A stretch of DNA of 64,000 bases, from NCBI GenBank assembly GCA_018466975.1, contig CM031557.1:186001-250000 (forward strand), written 5' to 3'. The position numbers and the translations under genes are program-made. The notes beneath the pieces are model-generated. The model was not told the DNA's origin, ran no database searches, and was given only the letters and a program-made list of their open reading frames with translations. This document shows positions 11,242 through 21,881 of this stretch, piece after piece. Positions within the stretch are counted from its first letter, which is position 1. Every line of letters begins with the position of its first letter. This DNA is from Sparassis latifolia (taxonomy: Eukaryota; Basidiomycota; Agaricomycetes; Polyporales; Sparassidaceae).

Positions 11242-13798
11242 TCATACGGGATGAGTCGCCATCTGATGCAGCAAGCGCACGTCGAACGACTCGTCCAATT
11301 CCGGGTCCAGCCCTGCTTCACGAAGAACGTCAAGCAGCCTGTATCGCTCCTGGAGATTATCGGTGGTACGTTCAAAGTGCATGTCGAAACCATGGCCCAT
11401 CGCCGCGACCTGCCTGACGTGAGAGAATGCTATACGCAACCTTGAGTTCAGAAACTTTGTTGGTATCAGGGACTAATATACTTACGTGGTATCTGCCGGC
11501 GTCTGATTGAGTTCCACCGGCCGTGCCTGTAGATACAAAGACATTGAAAGACGACGCCAGCTCATATGCAAGGAGGAACCTACAAATCGTCGAAGTAAGG
11601 ATGCTTTTTGATCTGCGGTTCCTTCAGCCTCAAAGCCGGGTCCATTTTCAGCAGCTACCGAGGTAAACGATTGAGTTACAAGTGCGAAGCCATGATGATA
11701 TACCCACATCTGTGATGAATTCCGACAGACCTGGCACTTTGAGCGGCAAATTTTCCAGGCGGGATTGAATATCAGCTATATTTTGCAGCATAGTTGAGAG
11801 AAAGCCTTGGATGTAATTCTAGAAGCAGGGCATCAGACCCAAAATAGCGAGACACTGACAGACAGACGCACGTCACCGAGACGCAGCGTAGCGATCATCA
11901 CACCCAGAGACCAATAATCAATGGAACTGTCGTAAGAGCAACCTGAATTTCTGATACTCTGCAGCAGCTCCGGCGCTGCGTAACATGCCGTGTATATCAC
12001 ATCAGAACGCCGCTCCTCGGATATAGCGGTGGTCTCCCTGCAGGCACCAAAATCACTGATGACAATGTGTCCGTACTCGTCGATGAGAACGTTTGAGGGC
12101 TTGAGGTCACCGTGTGTCCATCCAAAGTTATGCAGGGCTTCGATGCCAATCACCTGGGGAGAGGTCAGTTTGTGACATTGCATCAAGTTCTTCTACTCAC
12201 AAGTTCTGCTGCAACCAACCGTAATGAGCTTTCGGATATACTGCGTTGATGCTGGGTCAGTTCACCACCCATACAAAAGTTCTGATAAATTATGAAACGA
12301 TGAGATTGAGGACATGTAACGAAGTGCAGCAACATACCGTAGCGATATTCAGAAAGCCACCGGAAGCCCGCCAATACCATCGATCGTGCTGAAGATACGG
12401 AGTCAAAAGGAACGACGGCGGGCCATTCGGTGCTGAGGCGACGGTCCGAAGCAACTTTATCTCGTTCACCGCTCCGCGGCAAGCAGCCGGAGACAGACCC
12501 TGGCTGTACTGTATGACTTTAATCGCCAACTGCTGCCGCTGTGGAATATGGTATACTAGGTATACCTTGCCGAACCCTCCCTTCCCGATGAATCCGCCGC
12601 ACATCCATTTCTTGTCCGTGTCACTAGGTACCTTCAAGAAGTTCCATTGATGGACAGCCCACTTGCCTAGTCTGTCCCCGGATCGCGCATGTTGGCTGGC
12701 CCCTGCCCTCGCTCGAAGTCTGGCAACTTGGACTACCTCTCCTTGCATTCCACCGGCCTGGATATATTGGTTCGGAAGCTGCTCACCTTCCTCATCCGGA
12801 GAGTTGACGTATTCCATGATCTCCTCAAGCTGGATCAATCTTGAGCCGGTGGAGATTTGGGCAGCAGGCAACTCCATCACGCTCTGGGGAGCTCGCGCCA
12901 CGACACTTTCAGAATCACTGCACAGGCATCAGCATGAGACAATAAGACAAAGTACTACTCACTCATCCGCAGGAAGTGGGGGAAGGTCTTTGTCCAGTCG
13001 TTGTACTGGTACGGCGGGTAGTACCTTGTGGCGACGCTGGATTGGGTCATCAAGCCAGTTAAACATAGCAACAAGGGAAGGAGTGGGCCTTAGAGAAGAG
13101 CAAGAATCTGGTTCGATATCAGAACGCCCGTCCATACTACCCACTGTGGCCTGTAGTTCGCGGGCGCGAAGTTGCCTACAGAGGGCAGGGTCTACAAGGT
13201 ACGCATGCGTAGGAACCTGCGAACGAGAAGGCCGGACAGGCGCGGCAGCCAGAGGATCGACGTGCAAGAGCGCGTCGACGCGCTCATGCGTGGCCTGCGG
13301 CGGACCCCCATCCACATCGGAGATCCTCATCAAACGCCACATGACTCTACGTTTAGGTTCATTAGGCATAGCCAGGATGGCGACATGTGAGGATGTAGCA
13401 GGGACGGAGATTCCATTGACGTTCACTCCACTAGGAATACCTGCTTCCATCCGCTGCTCGAGGATCTCAGGATAGTCGTCAGGTCCAAGTTCATCTAGTT
13501 CCAGGAAGTTGGCAGGGTAACTACTACCATCTGGTAGGTCCAGATCTGCAAATGTGGCTCCCGATAACAATCGGGGTGTCGAGCTGCGTTCCTGGCGTGC
13601 TCGAATGCTCGAGTGGTCTCGCTGTGCTCCAGCGGTCGAGTCATACGGCATCAAATAGTCACTCCCGGGCTGGCCAGATTCCTCCTCGGTGGCAGACGGG
13701 TTTCCAGCACCATCGGAATAAATAATCAGGAGCGAGCTGCGCGAGTGCGAGCGTATTTTCAACACCCTTCGAGCGCGATCACGAATACGCCCCGGCAT
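11242..13798 (-). CDS. serine/threonine protein kinase with long N-terminal extension
   Basis: Exons 12963-13798, 12338-12917, 12201-12281, 11872-12153, 11708-11818 and 11584-11654 join in consistent phase. The last (11242 to about 11412) is tentative, chosen because it stays open and coding-like; otherwise the protein stops at 11580. About 360 Ser/Pro-rich residues precede the kinase domain. Motifs: glycine loop GKGGFGKVYLV, ATP lysine in AIKVIQ, catalytic loop HGDLKPSN, DFGACR, and APELL. The catalytic loop has HGD instead of HRD, so the activation-segment arginine is missing while the base Asp and the DFG Asp are kept; the enzyme is probably active without activation-loop phosphorylation. 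Substrate unknown. A longer upstream start (to 13975) is open but looks non-coding. Confidence 0.8.
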
Positions 13799-14765
13799 GA
13801 CCAGGGGACAGTCGCAGACTTGAAGAACGGTGGCCAGGTGGTTGAGGAAGAAAGAGAGAAAGAGGACGTTTGCCACTCGTCGATTTCGCCTTAAATAGAA
13901 TTTGTGGCGGCAGCGACAACATGTGTTCGTGACAACAATTCTCGGGAGCACAAAGAAGTAGGAAGAGGTGTTCATTTATTTCCGGAAACGTCCTGATAGT
14001 AGCTATCTGATTGGCTCTGAAAAACATGCGGATATCTCTCTGAAAAGCGTACCACGGGCGACAGCAGAGATAGTTCATCGGTGTATCCCAATACGACTTT
14101 GAGGGTGCTGCCATGAAGCAGTCGCAGTTGGACCGACAGACAATGGACTTTGTGCGTGCGAATTTTCACCTGTAATTGATGAGCGGAACGCCACTGCGCG
14201 AACAACGCGTACACGCGGTCCAGCATAAAGGAGTACCTACATGTGATGGCAGTGTGTCATAAACATGTCGATATAGAACGGATCACAATGGTCTTCTGGA
14301 GGTGAAACTGAGGAGTATTTACGAGGATCTTCACGAAGGAAACATGTGGAACAGAGTGATCCGAACTGCGATCGAAATCAGCATATGTTCAAATTTCGCC
14401 ACGTCGTGCAGCATAGCTACACGGAGACGAGCTTCAAGTTGGTAAGTTAGTTTCCCAGCCCTGCATCGAAAATCCTCGGAAAACGTAGCGAGAAGGAACA
14501 CATCAGAAATACCCCAGAGCAAAAGGGAAATTTTATGCAAGATTCACCGAGACTGACACATAAAAAGCAGACTGAAAGCAATATTCGAACTTTCGGCCCA
14601 GTGAGAGGTTGGTGGCAGCATGCGAGAGGTCACGTCAGTGACAAGAAAGCGTAGCCACGTGAATGCATCATGTGACTGGATGTCAGTGAGTCCTCCGATG
14701 GCGAACAAATAGCAAACCTTACAATCCTAGATTCCTATCTCTTCCCGTATCACAACGCAGTAGCA
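13799..14765. other. intergenic between divergent kinase and ISD11
   Basis: Short minus-strand frames at 13972-14226 and 14331-14540 could be exons of a small gene or 5' UTR of the kinase gene. I could not link them or recognise them. The last 100 bases before 14766 should hold the ISD11 promoter. Confidence 0.35.
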
Positions 14766-15143
14766 ATGGCAGCGGCACCCACCAAGGACTCGCTACTGCG
14801 TCTCTACTCCTCGATGTTGCGCACGTCGCACTCGTTCAGCTCATACAACTTCCGGCAGTACTTCGAGCGCAGGACGAGGAATGCATTCCACGAGATCCAG
14901 GTACGTCACCCTACTAGAATACTATCTCCGAAGGCTCACGATGGATGACTTGGTCTCTGCATTGGCACGACTCTTGCGGATGTACAGAACGAGACTGATC
15001 CGGCCAAGTTGTCTACGTTTTACAATGATAAGACGAAGGAGCTCGCAGTGCTGAAACGCAGCGCGATCGTGAACCAGCTCTATGGTGGATGGCGGCTTGT
15101 GGTAGAGGACCAGAAACCTGAGAGGGGGAGGAGTGATTCTTAG
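14766..15143 (+). CDS. ISD11: ISD11/LYRM4-type LYR protein of the Fe-S cluster assembly complex
   Basis: Exons 14766-14900 and 14988-15143 (intron GTACGT...TGTACAG) encode 96 residues, the usual size. Isd11 binds and stabilises the mitochondrial cysteine desulfurase Nfs1 together with acyl carrier protein. The family signature is clear: LLRLYSSMLRTSHSF, then YNFRQYFERRTRNAFHE, and VLKRSAIVNQLYGG near the C-terminus. The third residue of the LYR motif is Ser; yeast Isd11 has Lys there, so variation is normal for this subfamily. The gene is intact. Confidence 0.9.
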
Positions 15144-15761
15144 ATTCGCCGGATGGCTTCGTCTCGCTGTGGTCACTTCTATGAGACCTATGTCTAGTGA
15201 GTCAAGATCTTTTTGTGCATACAACCCCACTCATCTGCATGCAATGTAGATGCCACCCTATACCTTTCTGTCCCTTCGCACGCATTTGCTCTCTGTAACA
15301 CCAGGTTTTGTAGCTTGCACGATCTAAGTATGCTGAACAAATATTCGCTTTCTCACGCGTGTATTCAAGGCTCACATGAATCTGTGCAACACTAGATAGT
15401 TCATGTAGCTAGTTTGTAGAAGTCTGAAAGTTCTGTAGGATGCGCTGTGGATAGACCGGCCGAAAATGAATTTGTTTCGGAGTGATGCTGCAGACTCTTC
15501 CTCTTGATCGAGCTTCCGCTGCACGATCCCCAACGACCAACTTGCAGTCGCCAACTTTCGCTCGCCGTCCACGTCGAGCATCGACCTCGACCTCGACCTC
15601 GACCTCATCAGGATCAACGCGGAAGTTTACTCTGCAACCGACGCCACGAGCGTGGAATCGTGTGGAGCTCAAGACATAGTCTATAGCCTATCGTGTCCTC
15701 CCTATACCTCCCCCACACCCATCCACACGACTCACGTCTGACGACTGAGTACTGATCCACC
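15144..15761. other. intergenic with short tandem repeat
   Basis: No gene seen. A hexanucleotide tandem repeat (TCGACC, about four copies) lies near 15583-15607 and creates false open frames on both strands. The RCF1 promoter should lie at the right end. Confidence 0.45.
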
Positions 15762-16412
15762 ATGAGTGTCTCAGAACTGCCGACGCTAGGTACTGGGGAG
15801 ACGTATCAGGAGAAGTTCATGCGCAAGTTTAAACAGCAGCCCTTGGTGCCCCTCGGTGCGCCCCTCCTCTGGCTTAGTCTTCTTCTATCACACTGACCCC
15901 GCGCCACAGGTGCAGCCCTGACGGCGGTCACGCTGACGGTGGCGACGGTTCGGATGCGGCAGGGCAAGAGCACGTCGATGAACCACTGGCTGCGCGCGCG
16001 TGTGATCGCGCAGGGGCTCACCATCGCGGCAATCGTCGCCGGGTCGTTCATGCTCCGGGAGCAGCAGGAGAAGAAGCAGGAGAAGACCGCGCGCGAACAG
16101 GATGCAATGCTCGAGCGTGCCGCCTTCGAGGCCCGCATGAAGGCGGCGGTGGAGGCTCACCGCCTCGAGACCGGCCAGACGAGCGTCAGCACACCTGCGG
16201 CTGCGCCGAAGACCAGCGAGGGCGGGAACGGGAGTGGGAGCGATGGGGGCTGGTGGGGATGGCTTGGGTTCAGCGGGAACAAGGCGGAGACAAAGCCGGC
16301 ACAGACGAGTGAGGCGGCGACGACGACAACGGCTAGCCCTTCTATCGCGAGCACCCCGCCTGCTGCAGCATCCACAGCGAAAGTGGATTCATCGAAAACG
16401 AAGACCTCGTAA
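15762..16412 (+). CDS. RCF1: respiratory supercomplex factor 1 (HIG1 domain)
   Basis: Exons 15762-15855 and 15910-16412 encode 198 residues. Rcf1 sits in the mitochondrial inner membrane and assists assembly and activity of cytochrome c oxidase and its supercomplexes. The HIG1 domain (about residues 15-90) has two hydrophobic helices (PLGAALTAVTLTVATVRM and VIAQGLTIAAIVAGSFML). The loop NHWLRARVIAQ matches the type 1 motif with Asn in place of the first Gln. A charged coiled segment rich in Glu, Lys and Gln follows, then a low-complexity Ser/Thr/Ala tail. The start gives MSVSELPTLGTG with no cleavable presequence, as in other members. Confidence 0.88.
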
Positions 16413-16839
16413 AGTTCTATTCCGGCAGGAACGTGGAGGAGACTCATGAACATCTGCTGGAGACGCATTCCACAATCCACCTCGCCCCCTACTCTCACTC
16501 GCACTCGCACTCGCTCGATTGCTTTGACCGCCAGAAAAAATGTATCCCGTATCGTACTGTATCATAATCTCGGCTCGTCGTATTGATGCATCCGTGTCTA
16601 CCGCCTGGCAATTCCTTACCACGGTGATACGACGTTGTGCAAAACATCATGTGGTCCGAGTTGCTGCCGCACAAGGATGTTCAGTTGGCACACTTGGCAT
16701 GTCAGACTGTCTTTGCAAGTTACCGGCGGCCTGCAGGATTAATCAATTCTTTCAGCCAGAAAGCCATGATGTAAGTTACACACCTGCGGTGCTCATAGAC
16801 ACCTTGGAAGATATAATGGCAAGAATTTTGTTAGAAATA
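16413..16839. other. intergenic, convergent 3' ends
   Basis: 3' flanks of RCF1 and URM1. Nothing else seen. Confidence 0.45.
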
Positions 16840-17315
16840 TTATCCTCCGTGAAGAGTCGATATGAACACAATCTCGTCTCCATGCTTTAGCCCATATTCT
16901 CCTTCGCCCTCCAATTCCCAGTCAGTGTCGTTAACCAGCACCAGCACACCAGGACGCCTACACACGCTGAACCATTAGCTTCCGTAGAGATCATGCAAAA
17001 AGAGAACAAGAACGGTGGAAATTGAACCAAGAACGATATCTGGCGAAAATCAGTAATGCAGGACGGAAAGACTCACACAGTTCCGTTCTCCACGAATAGC
17101 TCTTCTCGCTCCTTGAGGAGATTATCTCGCAACCACAGAATCAAATACGCGATATCCACGGATTTAGTGCCTTTGTTCCCCTCACCACCCGTCGCAGAAA
17201 TGGGGACCTGAGCGGGAAGCGAGATGTTGTGGGTGCGCTGGTTGGAGAAAAGAAGCTCAAGCCCGCCACCGAACTCGACTTTCAGAGAGATCGTAGACTC
17301 TGGAGCGTCGGACAT
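16840..17315 (-). CDS. URM1: ubiquitin-related modifier Urm1
   Basis: Exons 17077-17315 and 16840-16957 give 118 residues. Urm1 is a sulfur carrier: its C-terminal thiocarboxylate supplies sulfur for 2-thiolation of tRNA wobble uridine, and it can be conjugated to proteins. Seen here are the beta-grasp start [14 protein letters not shown], the middle [11 protein letters not shown], and the end [15 protein letters not shown]...[13 protein letters not shown] with the diagnostic Gly-Gly C-terminus. An insertion around residues 40-55 makes it slightly longer than yeast Urm1 (99 residues). The splice (GTGAGT...GTGTAG) is canonical. Confidence 0.93.
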
Positions 17316-17588
17316 GAATTACACCGTAAACACAGCGGCCAGGAAAGAGATCGTGTATGGGTTCCAAGTTACAGTAAGCGCCGGCACTAGAAATACCAAA
17401 CGCCCGTCGGGATCTTCCATAATGGGAAATCGAGTCAACGCCTTCGCCGAGAGATCTGAACGCATACCTATGGTTCGAAAATGATTACAAAGTGCTACGG
17501 TAGCATACAACGGTAGCGTACAACAATCATTTTATAACTTCGCTACGACGCCAATACACCGATCTCCAATTATTGAATGTCAGCAAAA

Positions 17589-19039
17589 TCACCCCCACAA
17601 CGCGTCCGTATCCACCTCGCGAGGCGGCCTCTCCTCTCTCGGTGATTGCTCCTCATCAGGCGGTAGTGCAATGGCACCATTCGGATGCCTCCCGCGCAGG
17701 CGAACCCACAGTGCAGACGCGACGAGCGCGAGTGGGTGGATAATCGTGAAAAGCACGACCGTAATCTATGCAAACGCAAGATCAGTTCAAAAATACAGAA
17801 ACGAAGTCAATTTCAGAACGGCGCACAAATACAGGGAATGGCTTCGGCCTGAGGCTCCATATACTCGCGCATATCCAGCTCGCAGCGACGCACCATACGA
17901 TGTCGCGCTGGAAGACGTCGACGACCAGCCCTGCAGCGCCCCCATGGTCAATATTCGGGAAGCACTATCGTTTTGTGTGACAGCGAAGCGGACGCACCGA
18001 GTAAGTTCACTCCAAGCATGACGGAGAAACCGGCCCATTGGTGGCGAGCGTAGTGCTGCGGCTCGCCCGGGGTCCAGGTGAAGCCGAGCGTTATGCTGTA
18101 GAGCAAAGCAATCGGGCGTAACTCCACCAACTTTGAATGAGATGAATTCGTGGAACTTACAAAAGGCTGTAGGGGAACATCACGCCGAGCGGCCAGAGGA
18201 GGAAGGCGCGCATGGGCGCATGGATTAGCGCCATGTCGAAGGGTCTACAAGGATGAGAAATAGCATCAATTAATGCTGCTAAGCATTCTGAAAATCGACA
18301 TACCGTGAAGTTGTCGGTGGATGATAAACGAGCAGCACCGCATTGGCATACAGGAGGAGCACAAGCAGAATGCCCTGCAGAACCGTAGACACCAGGAAAG
18401 CTTGCAGGACCTTTCATCCGCAATGTTTCGTTCAACGCAAATAAGTAGAAGAGGCGTCAAAACTATAGAAACAAAAAAATTAGGGAAATGTTCCTCACCC
18501 ATGCGATGGCCCAACCCGCCATGACCCAATTTGCCAGGACAAGCGGGAGACCTACGCCCTTTACGAGAGCCTTCTAAACGCGAGGTCAGTGATTTTGTGG
18601 GAAAATTGAAGCACCTCCGAGGATAAGTACCTTAGTCTCCGGCTTTCGAGCCAATACGAGCAGGACACAGTATCCAATCTGGCCAATGTATATTGCAGTG
18701 ATATAGATAGCAATCATGGATGGGTTTGGAGAAATGGAAGCCGGGTAAAGATTCGATATACTGCCTGTAGTCCGAAAACCAGTATCGTCACGAGTGTCTG
18801 TAAGATTATGGATTGGAGATACGCACCGAGGCTAGGACTAACGACCAAACTGCACACCATGACAGTCGCAATGTTGATGAGCAGAGAAAGCGGCGTGAGT
18901 ACCTGCAAGCTGACACCATTTTGTAGAATATCAACAACTGATGTACAGCGACAAGGCAAGAACTGTATACCAACCGAACGAGTGCAAGGTAGTCCCTGAC
19001 CGCGGGGTGGGAGGTATCTATGGGAAGACCTTCCATCAT
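17589..19039 (-). CDS. conserved multi-pass membrane protein, function unknown
   Basis: Several short exons read in order as a polytopic membrane protein. Hydrophobic stretches include LSLLINIATVMVCSLVV, VTILVFGLQAVYRIF, IYIGQIGYCVLLVLA, VLANWVMAGWAIAWV, LQGILLVLLLYANAVLLVY, FLLWPLGVMFPYSLL, FSVMLGVNLLG, DIVWCVAASWICASIW and ITVVLFTIIHPLALVA. The end is polar, with a Pro/Glu-rich tail and a TGA at 17589. The start MMEGLPIDTSHPAVRDYLAL is the first ATG of a plausible N-terminus. I know similar proteins only from Agaricomycetes and none has an assigned role. Exact splice sites in the first 300 bases were not resolved. Confidence 0.6.
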
Positions 19040-19379
19040 CGGAGAGAGAAGGGTGGTCAAATAAAAGGCTCTTGTGTTCGAGATATTATGTTGGAAAGTA
19101 GACCAAATTCACGGAAGGTGGTGGAGAACGACTGGACAACGTCGGGAACATATTTGGCAAAGCCTAGGCGAGGTTCAACTCCTGTGACGTCACATGCATC
19201 TAATCTTATCAAGTTGTGCCTTCGATCTAATCTACCAGCGTCTGCTAAGCGAGTCCCACTGCAGTCATTCAATCTTCTCCGAGTCTATCATAGCTGGACT
19301 TCTACCTCAGAGCGCTCTTAGCGGCAGCTTGATCTGCCTCTGCAAGGTTCATGACGCTAGTTTCAGCTTGACATTAAAC
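19040..19379. other. divergent intergenic
   Basis: Shared upstream region of the membrane-protein gene (minus) and the DUF1308-type gene (plus). No further gene seen. Confidence 0.4.
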
Positions 19380-21531
19380 ATGTCCGTTACAGCCAGCGTT
19401 GTCAAGCCTTTATCTGGCCACCAGCAGGATCCCAATATCCACCCTGAGCTCCAAATACTCCGTACTGAACTTCATGAGGTCCACGATGGCATGGCACGCT
19501 TCGGTCCCACTCTCCCAAGACCTCCCATACTCGATTCCTCCATCGGCTTAAATAGCAAACGGGACGGTGCAGAGGATACCAAAGAAGCTGTTCCCGGTCT
19601 GCGGGCTCTACGTGAATCCGTACGGCGAGACCTGGATGCTACCGAGAAGGTGAGAGGCTCAGGAAAGCTGGCTCGTCTACTGGACTTACTGCGTAGGATC
19701 CAGTAGTTCCTCTCAGATCCCAGATGCGCATCCCTTCCACCGCTCTCGACTAATGCACCTTACCTGATCTCAGTGTGGAACGAAGTCTTATTGGCGCGAC
19801 CTCCCATTCTCACCATCGAGAAAACATTCCCAGAACAGGAAAATCATAGTCATCTACGTCGGCGCGGCTCGCAGAAGCCTCCGGGAGTCAAGGTGGACGT
19901 CGTCGCGGACGACGGCCGGCACTGGATTCGCGTAAATACGTGCGTAAATTCTGCTTTGTTTTATCCTGCACCGTAGATGCCATTATTGACGCGCTAGGAT
20001 CACGAACTCGCGCATACTCGCCGAGTTTCGTGAGATCGATTCTTATCTGACGGACTCGGAGGACGAGTCTGATAACCCCCATGGCGGCGAGCGGCCGAGC
20101 CTCGCGCAAACCCAGTTCGACAATTCCGTCCTGCGCATGGGTCGTGCACTTCTGGCAGCTGCAAAAAAGAACCCCATAGCAGGAACTCCTGAAATTCCTC
20201 ATGTCACAATGCGTCTGACGCGCCTCGAAATCTCTCCCGCGAAAGAAAAGGAACGTGATCCCCGAATCGCGCAGACCATTCAAGTGTTGCGAGACATGGG
20301 CATCGACGTGCAGCTTGGAGAGCGAGACAAGTCCATCCTCCCGACGGTGTCCGAATCTTTGCCCCCTTCTGTGCCTCCACCGCTTGAACCAACTACACGT
20401 ATTAACCTCGATCTCTCTACATTGATTGCACTTGTCTCGGACATCACACACTCTCCTCTTCCGCTCTCTGTGGAAGAAGCCAACGCGCGATTTGTTCCTT
20501 CCCCCGAGTATCGCGAATGGAAGAGGAAGCGGCTGGAGACAGTCAAGGGTTCTGCTGCTGCCGAACTAGAGAGCACCGACTTTGAGGACGGGCCCGGAAG
20601 ACACTCGCGAGCTCTGATAAATCAGGCGCTGCAGGAGATGGGGAAGGGCCTGCTGCAAGAAATCCACGACCGGCTCGCAGCGCTGGCGAGCTCTTCCGGG
20701 AAACATCTTTCTCAATCACCCACGGTCAGTCTCCAACCATCTTCTATCCCCACGGTCGAGTTTTGGACCACCCGCGAAGCACGCGACCGCTGCCTCAAAA
20801 TCGTCCTGTCGAAAATTGGCGGTCCGAACGAGAAACGCCGTGCACAGGCGCTCTTCCCCGATACCGCAAGCCTGCCAATGGCCGCCGACGAGGCCATCGA
20901 CGCGTATTGGCTCCACTCGCGCTATTCCCGGGCCTTCATACCGCTGTTGCCAATCCGCGTATTTTCCTCATCCGAGCCTGACCAGGATCTCACCGCGCAG
21001 TCCAATGGTAAGGGAGAAAATACACTGCAGATATCTCCCTTCTTTTCCCTGCTCGCGTGGACTTGCAGAGACGTTCTTGCACAGGAGACGATACCCCTTC
21101 CCGGCGCAGCATCTTCCCCACATACGCCAGACGATGGTGACATGGCAGGCGAGCCCGCTTCGGCGGCAGATGAGCTCGAGGACGACGACGACGACGGTGA
21201 GATCCAGCGCGCTGTGGTGACACGTGCGAATTCCCGCCTAACTGCACATACCGTGCAGAGCCTGCTGTGGGGTGCAGTCCGTGGCTGGACGACCCTGACT
21301 GCAAACAAATCTAGCGTAAAGGCGATTCTACGAGAGATGAAGGCGGCGCGTGGCACACAAAGGCAGGGGTGGGAGCACGAGGTGCACACAGATGGTGGCT
21401 CGCAGGCGACTTCGCAAGATGGGGAGGGGCACGCAGGTGATGGAGAAGTTGCAGCGGAGAAGGCAGCTTTGTGGCTGGTAGATCCACGGAGTCTTGCGGA
21501 GGGTATGCGCTCGGATCGGGATTACAGCTGA
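19380..21531 (+). CDS. DUF1308 / UPF0415 (C7orf25-like) protein
   Basis: Exons 19380-19649, 19707-19939 and 19998-21531 join in phase to 678 residues. The second exon supplies YLISVWNEVLLARPPIL and KVDVVADDGRHWIRV, the conserved start of the DUF1308 region. Later come DLSTLIALVSDITHSPLP and a C-terminal part with LTAHTVQSLLWGAVRGWTTL. The family is widespread in eukaryotes, and its fold has been suggested to be nuclease-like; no activity is established. An acidic loop (DELEDDDDDGE) precedes the last block. Assignment rests on recalled family resemblance, not a search. Confidence 0.72.
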
Positions 21532-21881
21532 ACGTCGAACCGTGTCTTCACAATATGTGAATAGTCCTTGTGATATATCCAATTGCAAGTCTATGCCTGG
21601 GCAACAAACGAGCAAGTCTGGATCGGTAAGTACGCGTAGAATGATCTACAGAGCGATGGACAGCGACTGCACTCGACAACAAATCGGCACTACGTTCGTG
21701 GACGTATAGTATGCGTGGAGATGACGAGAATATAAGTGTACACAATGCAGCAGGAGCCTGGGATCCTTCCACTAAATGCCAGCGGATCTAATACGCCACG
21801 GGATGAATAAATCTACAACTGTCCGTCAGCTCATGAATGAGATCGTAACACCAACTGTCATGAAGCTCTAATGAGCTTCGA
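21532..21881. other. intergenic, convergent 3' ends
   Basis: 3' flanks of the DUF1308-type gene and the Ser-rich membrane protein. Nothing else seen. Confidence 0.45.

Noticed and set aside
11142..11393. Alternative C-terminal frame of the kinase
   Set aside because: It can be reached through a 41-nt extra exon, but its Cys/Trp/Thr wording is not coding-like compared with the chosen frame.
15482..15686. Open frames over the TCGACC repeat
   Set aside because: Created by a simple hexanucleotide repeat; no other coding sign.
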